From JBHYGK01 sp051859045 (GTDB lineage: Bacteria > Pseudomonadota > Gammaproteobacteria > Xanthomonadales > Xanthomonadaceae): a stretch of DNA of 64,000 bases. The notes under the pieces were generated by a model that searched no databases, had not been told where the DNA came from, and saw only the letters and a program-made list of their open reading frames with translations. Location of the stretch: positions 1-64,000 of the forward strand of contig JBHYGK010000004.1 of NCBI GenBank assembly GCA_051859045.1, given 5' to 3'. A program made the translations under genes and the position numbers. Shown here in pieces: positions 9,362 through 18,242 of this stretch. Every line of letters starts with the position of its first letter. Position 1 is the first letter of the stretch.

Positions 9362-9988
9362 ATGAGCGACGAACGCCGGCGCGCCGACTGGCTGCGCGTG
9401 CTGCACCGCTGGCACTGGATCAGCGCCGCGCTGAGCCTGGCGGGCATGCTGGTGTTCGCCGCCACGGGCATCACGCTCAACCACGCCGGCGCCATCGAGG
9501 CCCGGCCCGAGGTGGCCACGCGCACCGCCACGCTCGACGGCGCGGTGCTGGCCGCCGCGCGCGCGGCCGCCGAGGCCCACGACGGCGAGGACGCGCCGCT
9601 GCCGCGCGAGGTGCGCGACTGGCTGCGCGCGGAGTGGGGCCTGCGCGTCGGCACCCGCGACGCGGAGTGGTCCGCCGGCGAGGCCTACCTCTCGCTGCCG
9701 CGGCCCGGCGGCGACGCGTGGCTGAGCCTCGACGCGGGCAGCGGCGCGCTGGAGTACGAGCGCACCGACCGCGGCGCGATCGCCTTCCTCAACGACCTGC
9801 ACAAGGGCCGCAACACCGGCGTGGCCTGGCGCTGGTTCCTCGATGCCTTCGCGCTGGCCTGCCTGGTGTTCTGCGCCACCGGCCTGTGCCTGCTGCAGGT
9901 GCACGGCGGCAAGCGGCGCGGCACCTGGCCGGTGGTGGGCCTGGGCCTGCTGCTGCCGGTGCTGGTCGTCGTGCTGCTGATGCACTGA
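9362..9988 (+). CDS. PepSY-type inner-membrane protein, probable electron-transfer component
   Basis: 208 residues. One membrane helix (about 20-40) follows a short cytoplasmic tail with the pattern LHRWHW. A periplasmic PepSY-like domain fills about 45-155, and two more helices lie at about 157-179 and 189-207. Histidines H15, H18, H41, H147 and H181 flank the membrane and could ligate b-type heme, as proposed for PepSY_TM 'iron-regulated membrane proteins'; heme binding here is inference. The gene starts 7 nt after the receptor stop. Placed between a cytoplasmic flavoreductase and a periplasmic flavoprotein, it is the natural trans-membrane electron carrier of the cluster. Confidence 0.8.
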   Translation: MSDERRRADWLRVLHRWHWISAALSLAGMLVFAATGITLNHAGAIEARPEVATRTATLDGAVLAAARAAAEAHDGEDAPLPREVRDWLRAEWGLRVGTRDAEWSAGEAYLSLPRPGGDAWLSLDAGSGALEYERTDRGAIAFLNDLHKGRNTGVAWRWFLDAFALACLVFCATGLCLLQVHGGKRRGTWPVVGLGLLLPVLVVVLLMH

Positions 9989-9994
9989 GGCCTG

Positions 9995-10021
9995 TCCTCC
10001 TCCTCCTCCTCCTCCTCCTCC
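9995..10021 (+). repeat. (TCC)9 trinucleotide microsatellite
   Basis: Nine perfect TCC units occupy half of the 53-bp spacer between the PepSY gene and the DUF2271 gene, ending 20 bp before the latter's ATG. On the mRNA this is a pyrimidine tract just upstream of the ribosome-binding region, so copy-number change could alter expression of the downstream genes. Confidence 0.9.
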
Positions 10022-10041
10022 TTCGACCCCGCGAGGCCCGC

Positions 10042-10575
10042 ATGTCCCGTCACGTCCTTCCCTTCGCCGCCGCCGTGCTGGCCGCGGCCGCGGCGCTCGC
10101 GCCGACCGGCGCCGCGCGCGCCGCCGAGCTCGCCATCGGCATCGAACTCCCGCGCCTGCCGGTGGCGGAGTACCACCGGCCCTATGTCGCCGCCTGGCTC
10201 GAGCGCGATGGCGCGGTCGTGGCCAACCTGGCCGTCTGGTACGACGAAGACATGGCCGACGAGGAGGGCAAGAAGTGGCTCGTCGACCTGCGCCAGTGGT
10301 GGCGGCGCAGCGGCCGCAGCACCGCGCTGCCGGTCGACGGCGTCAGCGGCGCCACGCGCCCGGTCGGCCGGCACCGCCTCGCCTTCACCGTCGGCGAGGC
10401 GCCGCTGGGCGAGCTGCCGGCCGGCGACTACCGGCTGGTGGTGGAGGCCGCGCGCGAGGTCGGCGGGCGCGAGGTGGTGGCGCTGCCCTTCGCCTGGCCG
10501 GTGGCCGCCGCCGCCACCCACGAGGCCCGCGGCGAGCACGAGCTCGGCCTCGTGAGCCTCGAGCTCACGCCCTGA
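10042..10575 (+). CDS. DUF2271 periplasmic protein, predicted covalent FMN carrier
   Basis: 177 residues with a signal peptide (about 1-28, ending ARAAE) and one compact DUF2271 domain. The key feature is DGVSGAT at 99-105, which fits the D-x-x-[ST]-G-A-[ST] signature modified by ApbE; FMN would be linked to T105. An apbE gene lies two genes downstream. The protein would act in the periplasm as a one-subunit flavin carrier receiving electrons from the membrane PepSY protein. Its last 22 bases are repeated twice more immediately downstream. Family membership is clear from the sequence; flavinylation is a motif-based prediction. Confidence 0.85.
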   Translation: MSRHVLPFAAAVLAAAAALAPTGAARAAELAIGIELPRLPVAEYHRPYVAAWLERDGAVVANLAVWYDEDMADEEGKKWLVDLRQWWRRSGRSTALPVDGVSGATRPVGRHRLAFTVGEAPLGELPAGDYRLVVEAAREVGGREVVALPFAWPVAAAATHEARGEHELGLVSLELTP

Positions 10576-10649
10576 CAGACCAAACGAGCCTCGAGCTCAC
10601 GCCCTGATCGACCCCGCGAGCCTCGAGCTCGCGCCCTGATCGACCGTCC
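10554..10649 (+). repeat. Three tandem 32-bp copies of the DUF2271 gene's 3' end
   Basis: Units begin at 10554, 10586 and 10618. Each carries the SLELTP-stop coding end followed by a 10-nt spacer. Copies 1 and 2 are identical over the first 22 bases; copy 3 differs by one base there. Only the first copy is part of the gene. Each unit also contains CTCGAG and GAGCTC palindromes. This looks like recent slippage duplication of the gene terminus. Confidence 0.9.
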
Positions 10650-10679
10650 TTCTTCCCGCCTGCATCCACGGAGTCCGCC

Positions 10680-11492
10680 ATGTCCTTCGCCCGCCCGCTC
10701 GCCCTCGCCCTCGCCGCTGCACTCGCCCTCGCCGCGCCCGTCGCCCACGCCCACAAGGCCTGGCTGCTGCCCTCGGCCACCACGCTGGCCGAGGACGGCT
10801 GGATCACCGTGGACGCGGCCGTCAGCAACGACCTCTTCCACGTCAACCACGTGCCGATGCGCCTCGACGCGCTGCGCGTGACCGGCCCCGACGGCCAGCC
10901 GGTGCAGGTGCAGAACCCGCACACCGGCCGCTACCGCAGCGTCTTCGACCTCGCGCTGGACGCGCCCGGCACCTACCGCATCGCGATCGCCAACGCCGGC
11001 CTGTTCGCGTCCTGGACCCAGGACGGCGAGCCGCGGCGCTGGCGCGGGACGCCCGAGGCCTTCGCCCGCGAGGTGCCGGCCGACGCCGCCGACCTGCGGG
11101 TGACCCAGGCGGCCTCGCGCGTGGAGACCTTCGCCACCGTCGGCGCGCCGACCACCACGGCGCTGGCGCCGACCGGCCAGGGCCTGGAGCTGGTGCCGGT
11201 GACCCATCCCAACGACCTCGTCGCCGGCGAGGAGGCGCGCTTCGCGCTGCACCTCGATGGCCAGCCGGCCGCGGGCGTGGCGATCGAGGTGGTGCGCGGC
11301 GGCACCCGCTACCGCGACCGCCAGGACGCGATCAGCGTGACCACCGGCGCCGACGGCGGCTTCGCGGTCACCTGGCCCGAGGCCGGCATGTACTGGCTGG
11401 AGGCCTCGCTCGAGGACGACCGCGCCACGCTGGCGCCGGCCACCGCGCGCCGCGCGAGCTACGTCGCGACGTTCGAGGTGCTGCCGCTGTAA
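10680..11492 (+). CDS. DUF4198 periplasmic protein with mature N-terminal histidine
   Basis: 270 residues. The signal peptide ends in AHA (22-24), so signal peptidase cleavage would leave H25 as the first residue (HKAWLLPS). This is a feature of DUF4198 proteins and resembles His-brace metal sites. More histidines lie at H54 and H57 (LFHVNHVP). The C-terminal half looks like an immunoglobulin-like fold (AGVAIEVVRGGTRY...TGADGGFAVTWPEAGMYWLEA). Other DUF4198 members occur with metal uptake systems, so metal binding or delivery to the receptor/reductase pathway is plausible but unproven. It follows the DUF2271 gene after a repeat-bearing spacer of 104 bp. Confidence 0.8.
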   Translation: MSFARPLALALAAALALAAPVAHAHKAWLLPSATTLAEDGWITVDAAVSNDLFHVNHVPMRLDALRVTGPDGQPVQVQNPHTGRYRSVFDLALDAPGTYRIAIANAGLFASWTQDGEPRRWRGTPEAFAREVPADAADLRVTQAASRVETFATVGAPTTTALAPTGQGLELVPVTHPNDLVAGEEARFALHLDGQPAAGVAIEVVRGGTRYRDRQDAISVTTGADGGFAVTWPEAGMYWLEASLEDDRATLAPATARRASYVATFEVLPL

Positions 11493-11509
11493 GCGGCCGG
11501 CCGCGCGCG

Positions 11510-12673
11510 ATGCCGATCCGACTGCCCGCGCTGGCGCTCGCGGCGCTGCTGCCGATGGTGGCGGGCGCCGCGCTGGCGTCCGCGCCCGCCCCGGGGGCGC
11601 GCGCCGTCGATGCGGCGCGCGTCGATGCGCTCGGCGTCGCTGCGGCGCGCGCCGCGGCGCCCGCACCCGCGGCGCTGCACGAGGTCGGCGGCGCCTCGAT
11701 GGGCTCCACCTGGCGCCTGCGCTGGGCGCCGCGCGCCGGCGGCCCCGCGCCGGCGGCCCTGCGCGAGGCGCTGCAGGCCACCTTCGATGCGATCGAGGCC
11801 GAGCTCAGCCTGTGGCGCCCCGACAGCACGATCCGCCGCTTCAACGCCGCCGCGCCCGGCGAGGCGGTGGCGATGACCCCGCACTTCCGCGCCGTGCTCC
11901 AGCACGCGCTGGCGCTGCACGCGCGTAGCGGCGGAGCCTTCGATCCGACGGCCGGGCCGCTGGTGGAGGCCTGGGGCTTCGGCGCGGCGCGCGCGCGCAC
12001 CGCGCCGCCCGACGCGGCCACGCTCGCCGCCGCCCGCGCGCGGCTCGGGGCGGGGCGCCTGCGCGCGGCGCTGGAGGCCGGCGCCGGCGACAGGCTCGTG
12101 CAGCCCGGCGGCGTGCAGCTCGACCTCAACGCCGCGACGGAAGGCCATGCGCTGGAGGTCGCCGCGGCCACGCTCCGCGCGCACGGCCTCGACGCGTTCC
12201 TGCTCGAGCTCAGCCGCGAGTTCCTCGCCGCCGGCCGCCGGCCGGACGGGGCGCCGTGGCGGATCGCGGTGGAGTGGCCGGAGGACGCGGCGCCCGCGCC
12301 GGCCGGCGGCGACGCGCCGGGCTGGCGTCCCGCGCTCGTCGCGCTGGGCGACGCCGCACTCGCCACCTCAGGCGACGCCCACCAGGCCTTCGTCGCCGGC
12401 GGCCGCCGCCACGGCCACGTGCTCGACCCGCGCACCGGCGCGCCCACCGCCCACGGCCTCGCCCAGGCCAGCGTGGTGCACGCCTCCGCGCGCGAGGCCG
12501 ACGGCCTGGCCACCACGCTGATGGTGCTCGGGCCGGAGGAGGGCCTGGCCTGGGCCGAGGCCGAGGGCCTGGCCGCGCTGCTGCTGGTGCGCGGCGAGGA
12601 CGGCCTGCGCTGGCGGGCGACGCCGGCCTTCCTCGCGCTGGCGCGCGCGGCCGAGGCGGAGGCGGCGCCGTGA
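11510..12673 (+). CDS. apbE: FAD:protein FMN transferase (ApbE)
   Basis: 387 residues, exported (signal about 1-24). ApbE transfers FMN from FAD to Ser/Thr of target proteins in the periplasm using Mg2+. Visible family blocks: MGSTW (near 64), SLWRPDSTIRRFN, GGAFDPTAGPLVEAWGFG, DLNAATEGHALEVAA, TSGDAHQAF with HVLDPRTGAP, and DGLATTLMVLG. The usual Gly-Gly in the block after the Lys/Glu-Gly motif is replaced by Ser-Arg (LLELSREFLAAG), a deviation to note. Its likely target is the DUF2271 protein in the same cluster. Its stop overlaps the next gene's GTG (GTGA). Confidence 0.9.
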   Translation: MPIRLPALALAALLPMVAGAALASAPAPGARAVDAARVDALGVAAARAAAPAPAALHEVGGASMGSTWRLRWAPRAGGPAPAALREALQATFDAIEAELSLWRPDSTIRRFNAAAPGEAVAMTPHFRAVLQHALALHARSGGAFDPTAGPLVEAWGFGAARARTAPPDAATLAAARARLGAGRLRAALEAGAGDRLVQPGGVQLDLNAATEGHALEVAAATLRAHGLDAFLLELSREFLAAGRRPDGAPWRIAVEWPEDAAPAPAGGDAPGWRPALVALGDAALATSGDAHQAFVAGGRRHGHVLDPRTGAPTAHGLAQASVVHASAREADGLATTLMVLGPEEGLAWAEAEGLAALLLVRGEDGLRWRATPAFLALARAAEAEAAP

Positions 12674-14220
12674 GCGCCGCCGGCGCCGGGGCCTCGCCGG
12701 CCCTGCCCGCGGTCGGGCCGGCGCCCGCGTCCGGCCGCCTCCGCCTCGGCGAGGGCCTGGTGCTGGCCGCGCTGCTGGCCCTGGTGCTGGGCGCGGGCGG
12801 CTGGCTGCACGGCGACGCGCTGCGCGCCGCCTGGGCCGTCGCCGAGGCCCCCGGCGCCGGCCGCCTCGCGCTGGCCGGCGGCGCGCTGGCGGCCTGGTTC
12901 GCACTGCTGGCCGCGCGCCTCCGCCGCGCGCCCGGTTCGCCCGCGGGCGACGCGGCCTGCGACCTGGTCATCGCCGTCGCCAGCCAGACCGGCACCGGCG
13001 ACCGGCTCGCGGCCGAGGCCGTGCAGGCGCTGGCCGGCGCGGGCGTCCGCGCACGCCGGCGGCCGCTCGGCGCGCTCGACGCCGCCGCACTCGCGCCGGG
13101 CACGCCGCTGCTGGTGATCGCGGCGACCTGCGGGGAGGGCGACGCGCCCGATGAGGCGGCGGGCTTCCTCGCGCGGGGGCCGGTGCGCCCCGGCGCGCTC
13201 GCCCACCTGCGCATCGGCGTGCTCGCCTTGGGCGACCGCCGCTACGAGGGCTTCTGCGCCTTCGGCCGGCGCGTGCAGGCCTGGGCCGACGCGGGCGGCG
13301 CGGCGGCGCTGCATCCGCTGATCGAGGTCGACGACGGCGACCCGGCCGCGCTGGCCGCGTGGCGCGCGGTCGTCGGCGCGCTCGCGGCCGCGCTGCGGCC
13401 TGCCACCGCCGCCGGTGATCCCGCGCCGCGAGGCGGAGGCGCGCCGGCGCCGGCGCTGGCCTGGGAGCGGGCGCCGTTCGAGGCCTGGTCGCTGCTGGCG
13501 CGGCGCCTGCTCAATGCCGGCAGCGCGGGCGGCGAGCTGCACGAGCTGCGGCTGGTGCCGCCGCCGGGCACGCGCTGGCGCGCCGGCGACCTGCTCGAGG
13601 TGCTCCCGCCCGGCGAGGACCGCCCGCGCGCCTACTCGATCGCCTCGGTGCCCGGCGAGGGCGCGCTGCGCCTGCTGGTGCGCCGGCACGTGCGCGCCGA
13701 CGGCACGCCGGGCGCCTGCTCCGACGCCCTCTGCGCGGGCGTGCCGGTCGGCGCGGCCGTGCTCGCGCGGCTGCGTCCGCACCCGGGCTTCCACGCGCCG
13801 GACGGCGCGCCGCCGCTGCTGCTCGTCGGCAACGGCAGCGGCCTGGCCGGGCTGCGCGCGCACGTCGCCGAGCGCGAGCACGCGGGGCTGGGCACGGTCT
13901 GGCTGCTGCACGGCGAGCGCCAGGCCGAGCACGACGCGCTGCTCGACGACGAGCTGCGCGACTGGCAGGCCGCGGGCGTGATCAGCCGGCTGGAGCGGGT
14001 GTACTCGCGCGATCCCGACGGCGGGGGCTACGTGCAGGACGCGCTGCGGCGCGAGGCCGCGCGGGTGCGCGCCTGGGTGGCCCAGGGCGCGGTGGTGCTG
14101 GTGTGCGGCAGCGCGCGCGGGATGGCGCCCGGGGTCGACGCCGCGCTGCGCGACGCGCTCGGCGACGACGGCCTGGCGGCGCTGGCCGCCGCCGGGCGCT
14201 ACCGCCGCGACGTGTACTGA
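12670..14220 (+). CDS. Membrane-anchored sulfite-reductase-alpha-like flavoreductase
   Basis: 516 residues. Two hydrophobic segments (about 24-42 and 62-82) anchor it to the inner membrane. Then come a flavodoxin domain (ASQTGTGDRLAAEA; AATCGEGDAPDEAA) and a CysJ/P450-reductase-like FAD/NADPH module: RAYSIAS for FAD, LLLVGNGSGLAGLRA for pyridine nucleotide, LLHGERQ, and the C-terminal RYRRDVY typical of CysJ. No cysI partner is present, so sulfite reduction is unlikely. It probably passes electrons from NADPH through FAD and FMN to the PepSY membrane protein. The GTG start is coupled to apbE. Confidence 0.88.
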   Translation: MSAAGAGASPALPAVGPAPASGRLRLGEGLVLAALLALVLGAGGWLHGDALRAAWAVAEAPGAGRLALAGGALAAWFALLAARLRRAPGSPAGDAACDLVIAVASQTGTGDRLAAEAVQALAGAGVRARRRPLGALDAAALAPGTPLLVIAATCGEGDAPDEAAGFLARGPVRPGALAHLRIGVLALGDRRYEGFCAFGRRVQAWADAGGAAALHPLIEVDDGDPAALAAWRAVVGALAAALRPATAAGDPAPRGGGAPAPALAWERAPFEAWSLLARRLLNAGSAGGELHELRLVPPPGTRWRAGDLLEVLPPGEDRPRAYSIASVPGEGALRLLVRRHVRADGTPGACSDALCAGVPVGAAVLARLRPHPGFHAPDGAPPLLLVGNGSGLAGLRAHVAEREHAGLGTVWLLHGERQAEHDALLDDELRDWQAAGVISRLERVYSRDPDGGGYVQDALRREAARVRAWVAQGAVVLVCGSARGMAPGVDAALRDALGDDGLAALAAAGRYRRDVY

Positions 14221-14278
14221 GGCGACGCGTGCACCGACGCGCGGCCCGCGCCACGGGGCGCGGGCCGCGTCGCCTCAG
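14217..14278. terminator. Nested double stem between convergent flavoreductase and glyS
   Basis: The outer stem CTGAGGCGACGC (14217-14228) pairs with GCGTCGCCTCAG (14267-14278) and contains both stop codons. An inner 12-bp stem, GCGGCCCGCGCC (14241-14252) with GGCGCGGGCCGC (14257-14268), has an ACGG loop. The two share two bases. No T tract follows on either strand. Confidence 0.6.
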
Positions 14279-16445
14279 CCCGCCAGCGCCTCGATCGCGG
14301 CCACGGCGGCGAAGCGGTCGGCCAGGCGCTTGAGCAGCGCGAGGCGGTTGCGGCGCACCGCGGCGTCGTCGGCCATCACCATCACGCCGTCGAAGAACGC
14401 GTCCACCGGGCCGCGCAGCGCCGCGAGGCGCTGCAGGGTGCCGACGTAGTCGCCGCGCGCGAGCAGCGCGTCGGTGTCGGCGAGCGCCGGGGCCAGCGCC
14501 TCGGCCAGCGCGCGCTCGGCCGGCTCGACCAGCGCGGCGGCGTCGATCGCCTCGGCGATGGGCTCCTCGACCTTGCGCAGGATGTTGCGGATGCGCTTGT
14601 TCGCCGCCGCCAGCGCGTCGGCCTCGGGCAGGCGGGCGAAGGCCGCGATGGCCTTGGCGCGCGCGTCGAAGTCCACCAGCGAGGCGGGCTGCACCGCGGC
14701 CACGGCCTCGAACTGCGCGTTGGGCACGCCGGCGTCGGCGTAGTAGCCGCGCAGGCGGTCGAGCACGAAGTCCTCGAGCTCGGCGGCCAGCGCATCGGCC
14801 ACCGGCACGACCTCGGGCTTGGCGCCCGGCTTCGGCTCGGTGGCGGCGGCGCGCGCGGCCACCGCGGTCACCGCCAGCTCGGCGGCCGACAGCAGCGCAT
14901 CGCGCAGCGACACCTCGATGCCGCCCTCGATCAGCGTGCGGGCCAGGCCGAGCGCGTTGCGGCGCAGCGCGAACGGGTCCTTGTTGCCGGTGGGCTTGAG
15001 CCCGGCCGCGAAGCCGCCGGCCAGCGTGTCGAGGCGCTCGGCCACGGCCAGCACGCGGCCCAGCGCCGAGGGCGCGATCGCGTCGCCGGCGACGCGCGGC
15101 TGGTAGGCCTCGTCGAGGGCGTTCGCCACGGCGGCGCGGTCGACCGCCGAGAACTCGGCGAGCTCGGCGTCGGCCAGCGCGTAGTAGCGCCCGGCGATGC
15201 CCTGCAGCTCGGGGAACTCGTTGACCAAGCGCGACTGCAGGTCGGCCTTCGACAGCAGCGCGGCCACGCGGGCCAGGTCGGCGTCCACGCCGGCGACCGG
15301 CGCGATCGCGGCCGCCAGCGTGGCCACCCGGCCCACCTTGTCGGCCAGCGTGCCCAGCTTCTGCTGGTAGGTCACCGTGACCAGGCCCTCGTTCATCGAC
15401 GCCAGCCCCTGCTTGAGGTCGGCGTCGAAGAAGAAGCGCGCGTCCGCGAAGCGCGGGCGGATCACGCGCTCGTAGCCCTTGCGCACCTCGCGCGGGTCGC
15501 TGGAGGCGATGTTGGCCACGCCGATGAAGTGCTCGGTGAGCGCGCCCGCGGCGTCGAGCACCGGGAAGAACTTCTGGTTGGCCTCCATCGTGCTGATGAG
15601 CGCCTCCTGCGGGACGCGCAGGAACGCACGCTCGAAGCCGCAGGTCACCGCCACCGGCCACTCGACCAGGCCGTTGACCTCCTCGAGGATGCCCGCGTCG
15701 ATGCGCGCGACGCCGCCGGCGGCCGTGGCCGCGGCCTCGACCTCGGCGCGGATGCGCGCGCGGCGCTCGGCGGGATCCACCAGCACCTTCGCGGCGCGCA
15801 GCGCCTCGACGTACTCGCCGGCCTCGCTCAGCCATACGCCCTTGGCGTGGTGGAAGCGGTGGCCGCGGCTCATGCGGTCGGCGCGCAGGCCGAGGACGCC
15901 GGCCTCGAGCACGTCCTTGCCGTGCAGCACCACCAGCCAGTGCGCCGGGCGCGCGAACGCGTGCTCGTGCGCGCCCCAGCGCATGGGCTTGGGGATCGGC
16001 ATGGCCTTGATGGCCTCGGCCAGCAGCTCGTCGACCAGCGCCGCGGTGCGCGCGCCGGGCTTCGTGCTGCGCGCGACGAAGCGCTCGCCCTTGGCGTCGG
16101 TGGTGCGCTCCAGCGCGGTCCACTCCACGCCCTGCTTGGCCGCGAAGCCCTTCAGCGCGGGGGTGGGCTCGCCGGCGGGGTCGAGGCCGATGTTCAGGTA
16201 CGGCCCGAGGACCTCGCTCGACTGCGCGGGCTGCTCGGTGGCGACCGCGTCGATGAGCACCGCGAGGCGGCGCGGCGAATACAGGACGCGGGCCTCGCCG
16301 CGGGCGACGCCGCGGCGGTCGAGGCCGGCGGCGATGCCCTCGGCGAACGCGCGGGCCAGCTCGGGCAGCGCCTTGACCGGCAGCTCCTCGGTGCCGAGCT
16401 CGACCAGCAGCGGGTGGGGGGGGGCGGTGGCGGCGGTCGTGCCCA

Positions 16446-16446
<1 letters not shown>
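14275..16446 (-). CDS. glyS: Glycyl-tRNA synthetase beta subunit
   Basis: 723 residues, the expected size class. The start region shows the family block LLVELGTEELPVKALPELA. Later blocks include NIGLDPAGEPTPALKGFAAKQGV, MRWG, EEVNGLVEWPV, SRLVNEFPELQG(I)AGRYYA and a C-terminal anticodon-binding-like region ending FFDGVMVMADD...RLALLKRLADRF. With the alpha subunit it forms the bacterial alpha2beta2 enzyme that charges tRNA-Gly. The ATG shares one base with the glyQ stop (TGATG); an in-frame GTG one codon earlier is possible. A run of nine C on the coding strand lies within the first dozen codons. Confidence 0.96.
16416..16424 (-). repeat. Homopolymer of nine C in the 5' end of glyS
   Basis: Nine consecutive G on the plus strand (C on the coding strand) encode the Ala-Pro-Pro region at codons 8-11 of glyS, before the conserved LLVELGTEELP block. 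The frame is intact with nine bases. Confidence 0.9.
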
Positions 16447-17360
<914 letters not shown>

Positions 17361-17391
17361 GGCGTCTCGCGGGCAACGGGAATGGCCGCGA

Positions 17392-17397
17392 AGTATA
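17392..17397 (-). promoter_or_regulatory. Putative -10 box of the glyQS operon
   Basis: TATACT on the minus strand, 32 nt before the glyQ ATG, would give a leader of about 25 nt. No consensus -35 is visible because the upstream bases belong to a GC-rich hairpin. Confidence 0.45.
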
Positions 17398-17401
17398 GCG
17401 G

Positions 17402-17434
17402 GCGCGGGGCCCGGCCCGAGGCCGGGCCCCGCGC
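17402..17434. other. Perfect 15-bp stem with 3-nt loop between divergent genes
   Basis: GCGCGGGGCCCGGCC, loop CGA, GGCCGGGCCCCGCGC. It lies upstream of glyQ (minus) and of the amidotransferase gene (plus), where no terminator is needed. It overlaps the expected -35 region of the glyQ promoter. Confidence 0.6.
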
Positions 17435-17490
17435 ACCATGGCTCCCGGCAGGGTTTCCCGGGGCGGCCGCATGCCGCATCCTTGGGGCCG

Positions 17491-18210
17491 ATGCGAGCCC
17501 CCTTCCTCATCCTCGAGACCGGCGTCCCCGTGCCCTCGATGCGCCGGCACGGCGCCTTCCCCCACTGGATCCGCGTGGCGGCGGGCCTGCACGCCCGCGA
17601 GGTGGCCACCTGCCGGGTGTCCAGCGGCGAGCCGCTGCCCGCGCTGGACGGGCATGCCGGCGTGCTGGTGACGGGCTCCGGGGCGATGGTCACCGACCGA
17701 GCCGGCTGGAGCGAGGCCTCTGCGGCGCTGCTGCGCGAGGCCGTCGATCGCGGCGTGCCGGTGTTCGGGATCTGCTTCGGCCACCAGCTGCTGGCGCACG
17801 CGCTGGGCGGCCGGGTCGACTACAACCCGCGCGGCCGCGAGATGGGCACCGTCGAGCTCGACCTGCACGCCCCGGCCGCGCGCGACCCGCTGTTCGCCGG
17901 GCTGCCGGGCCGCTTCCGCGCCCAGGTCACCCACCTGCAGACGGTGCTGGCGCCGCCGCCGGGCGCCGAGGTGCTGGCGCGCTCGGAGGCCGACGACTGC
18001 CAGGCCTTCCGGGTCGGCGAGCACGCCTGGGGCGTGCAGTTCCATCCCGAATTCAGCGCGCTGCACATGCGCGGCTACATCCACGCCCGCGCCGACGCGC
18101 TGCGCGAGGAGGGCCGCTGCCCGCTGGCCGCGTCGGGCGCCGTGCGCGCCGCGCCGCGGGCCCGCGACGTGCTGCGCCGCTTCGTCCGCCACGCCCGCCG
18201 GCACCGCTGA
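17491..18210 (+). CDS. Class I glutamine amidotransferase-like protein
   Basis: 239 residues, GMP-synthase-like GATase1 fold. Nucleophile C95 sits in VFGICFGHQLLA; the partner dyad H185/E187 is in VQFHPEFS. This is a stand-alone amidotransferase domain without an attached synthetase, similar to the family that includes gamma-glutamyl hydrolases of polyamine or glutathione metabolism. The substrate cannot be assigned. The ATG was chosen to give the LILETGVPVP start typical of these proteins. It is transcribed divergently from glyQ and precedes a membrane protein gene by 32 nt. Confidence 0.85.
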   Translation: MRAPFLILETGVPVPSMRRHGAFPHWIRVAAGLHAREVATCRVSSGEPLPALDGHAGVLVTGSGAMVTDRAGWSEASAALLREAVDRGVPVFGICFGHQLLAHALGGRVDYNPRGREMGTVELDLHAPAARDPLFAGLPGRFRAQVTHLQTVLAPPPGAEVLARSEADDCQAFRVGEHAWGVQFHPEFSALHMRGYIHARADALREEGRCPLAASGAVRAAPRARDVLRRFVRHARRHR

Positions 18211-18242
18211 GCGCGCGCCCCATCGCCCCCCTGGAGACCCCC

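Noticed and set aside
1136..9654. Very long open frames on both strands across tamB, tamA and the receptor gene (over 1400 codons each)
   Set aside because: They are shadow frames caused by the extreme GC content: Arg/Ala/Pro/Gly-rich with no family motifs, and opposite or out of frame to tamA, tamB and the receptor, which have clear motifs.
12670..14220. Assimilatory sulfite reductase alpha subunit (CysJ)
   Set aside because: No cysI nearby, two N-terminal membrane helices, and co-occurrence with apbE and PepSY genes favour an electron-donor role to the periplasm.
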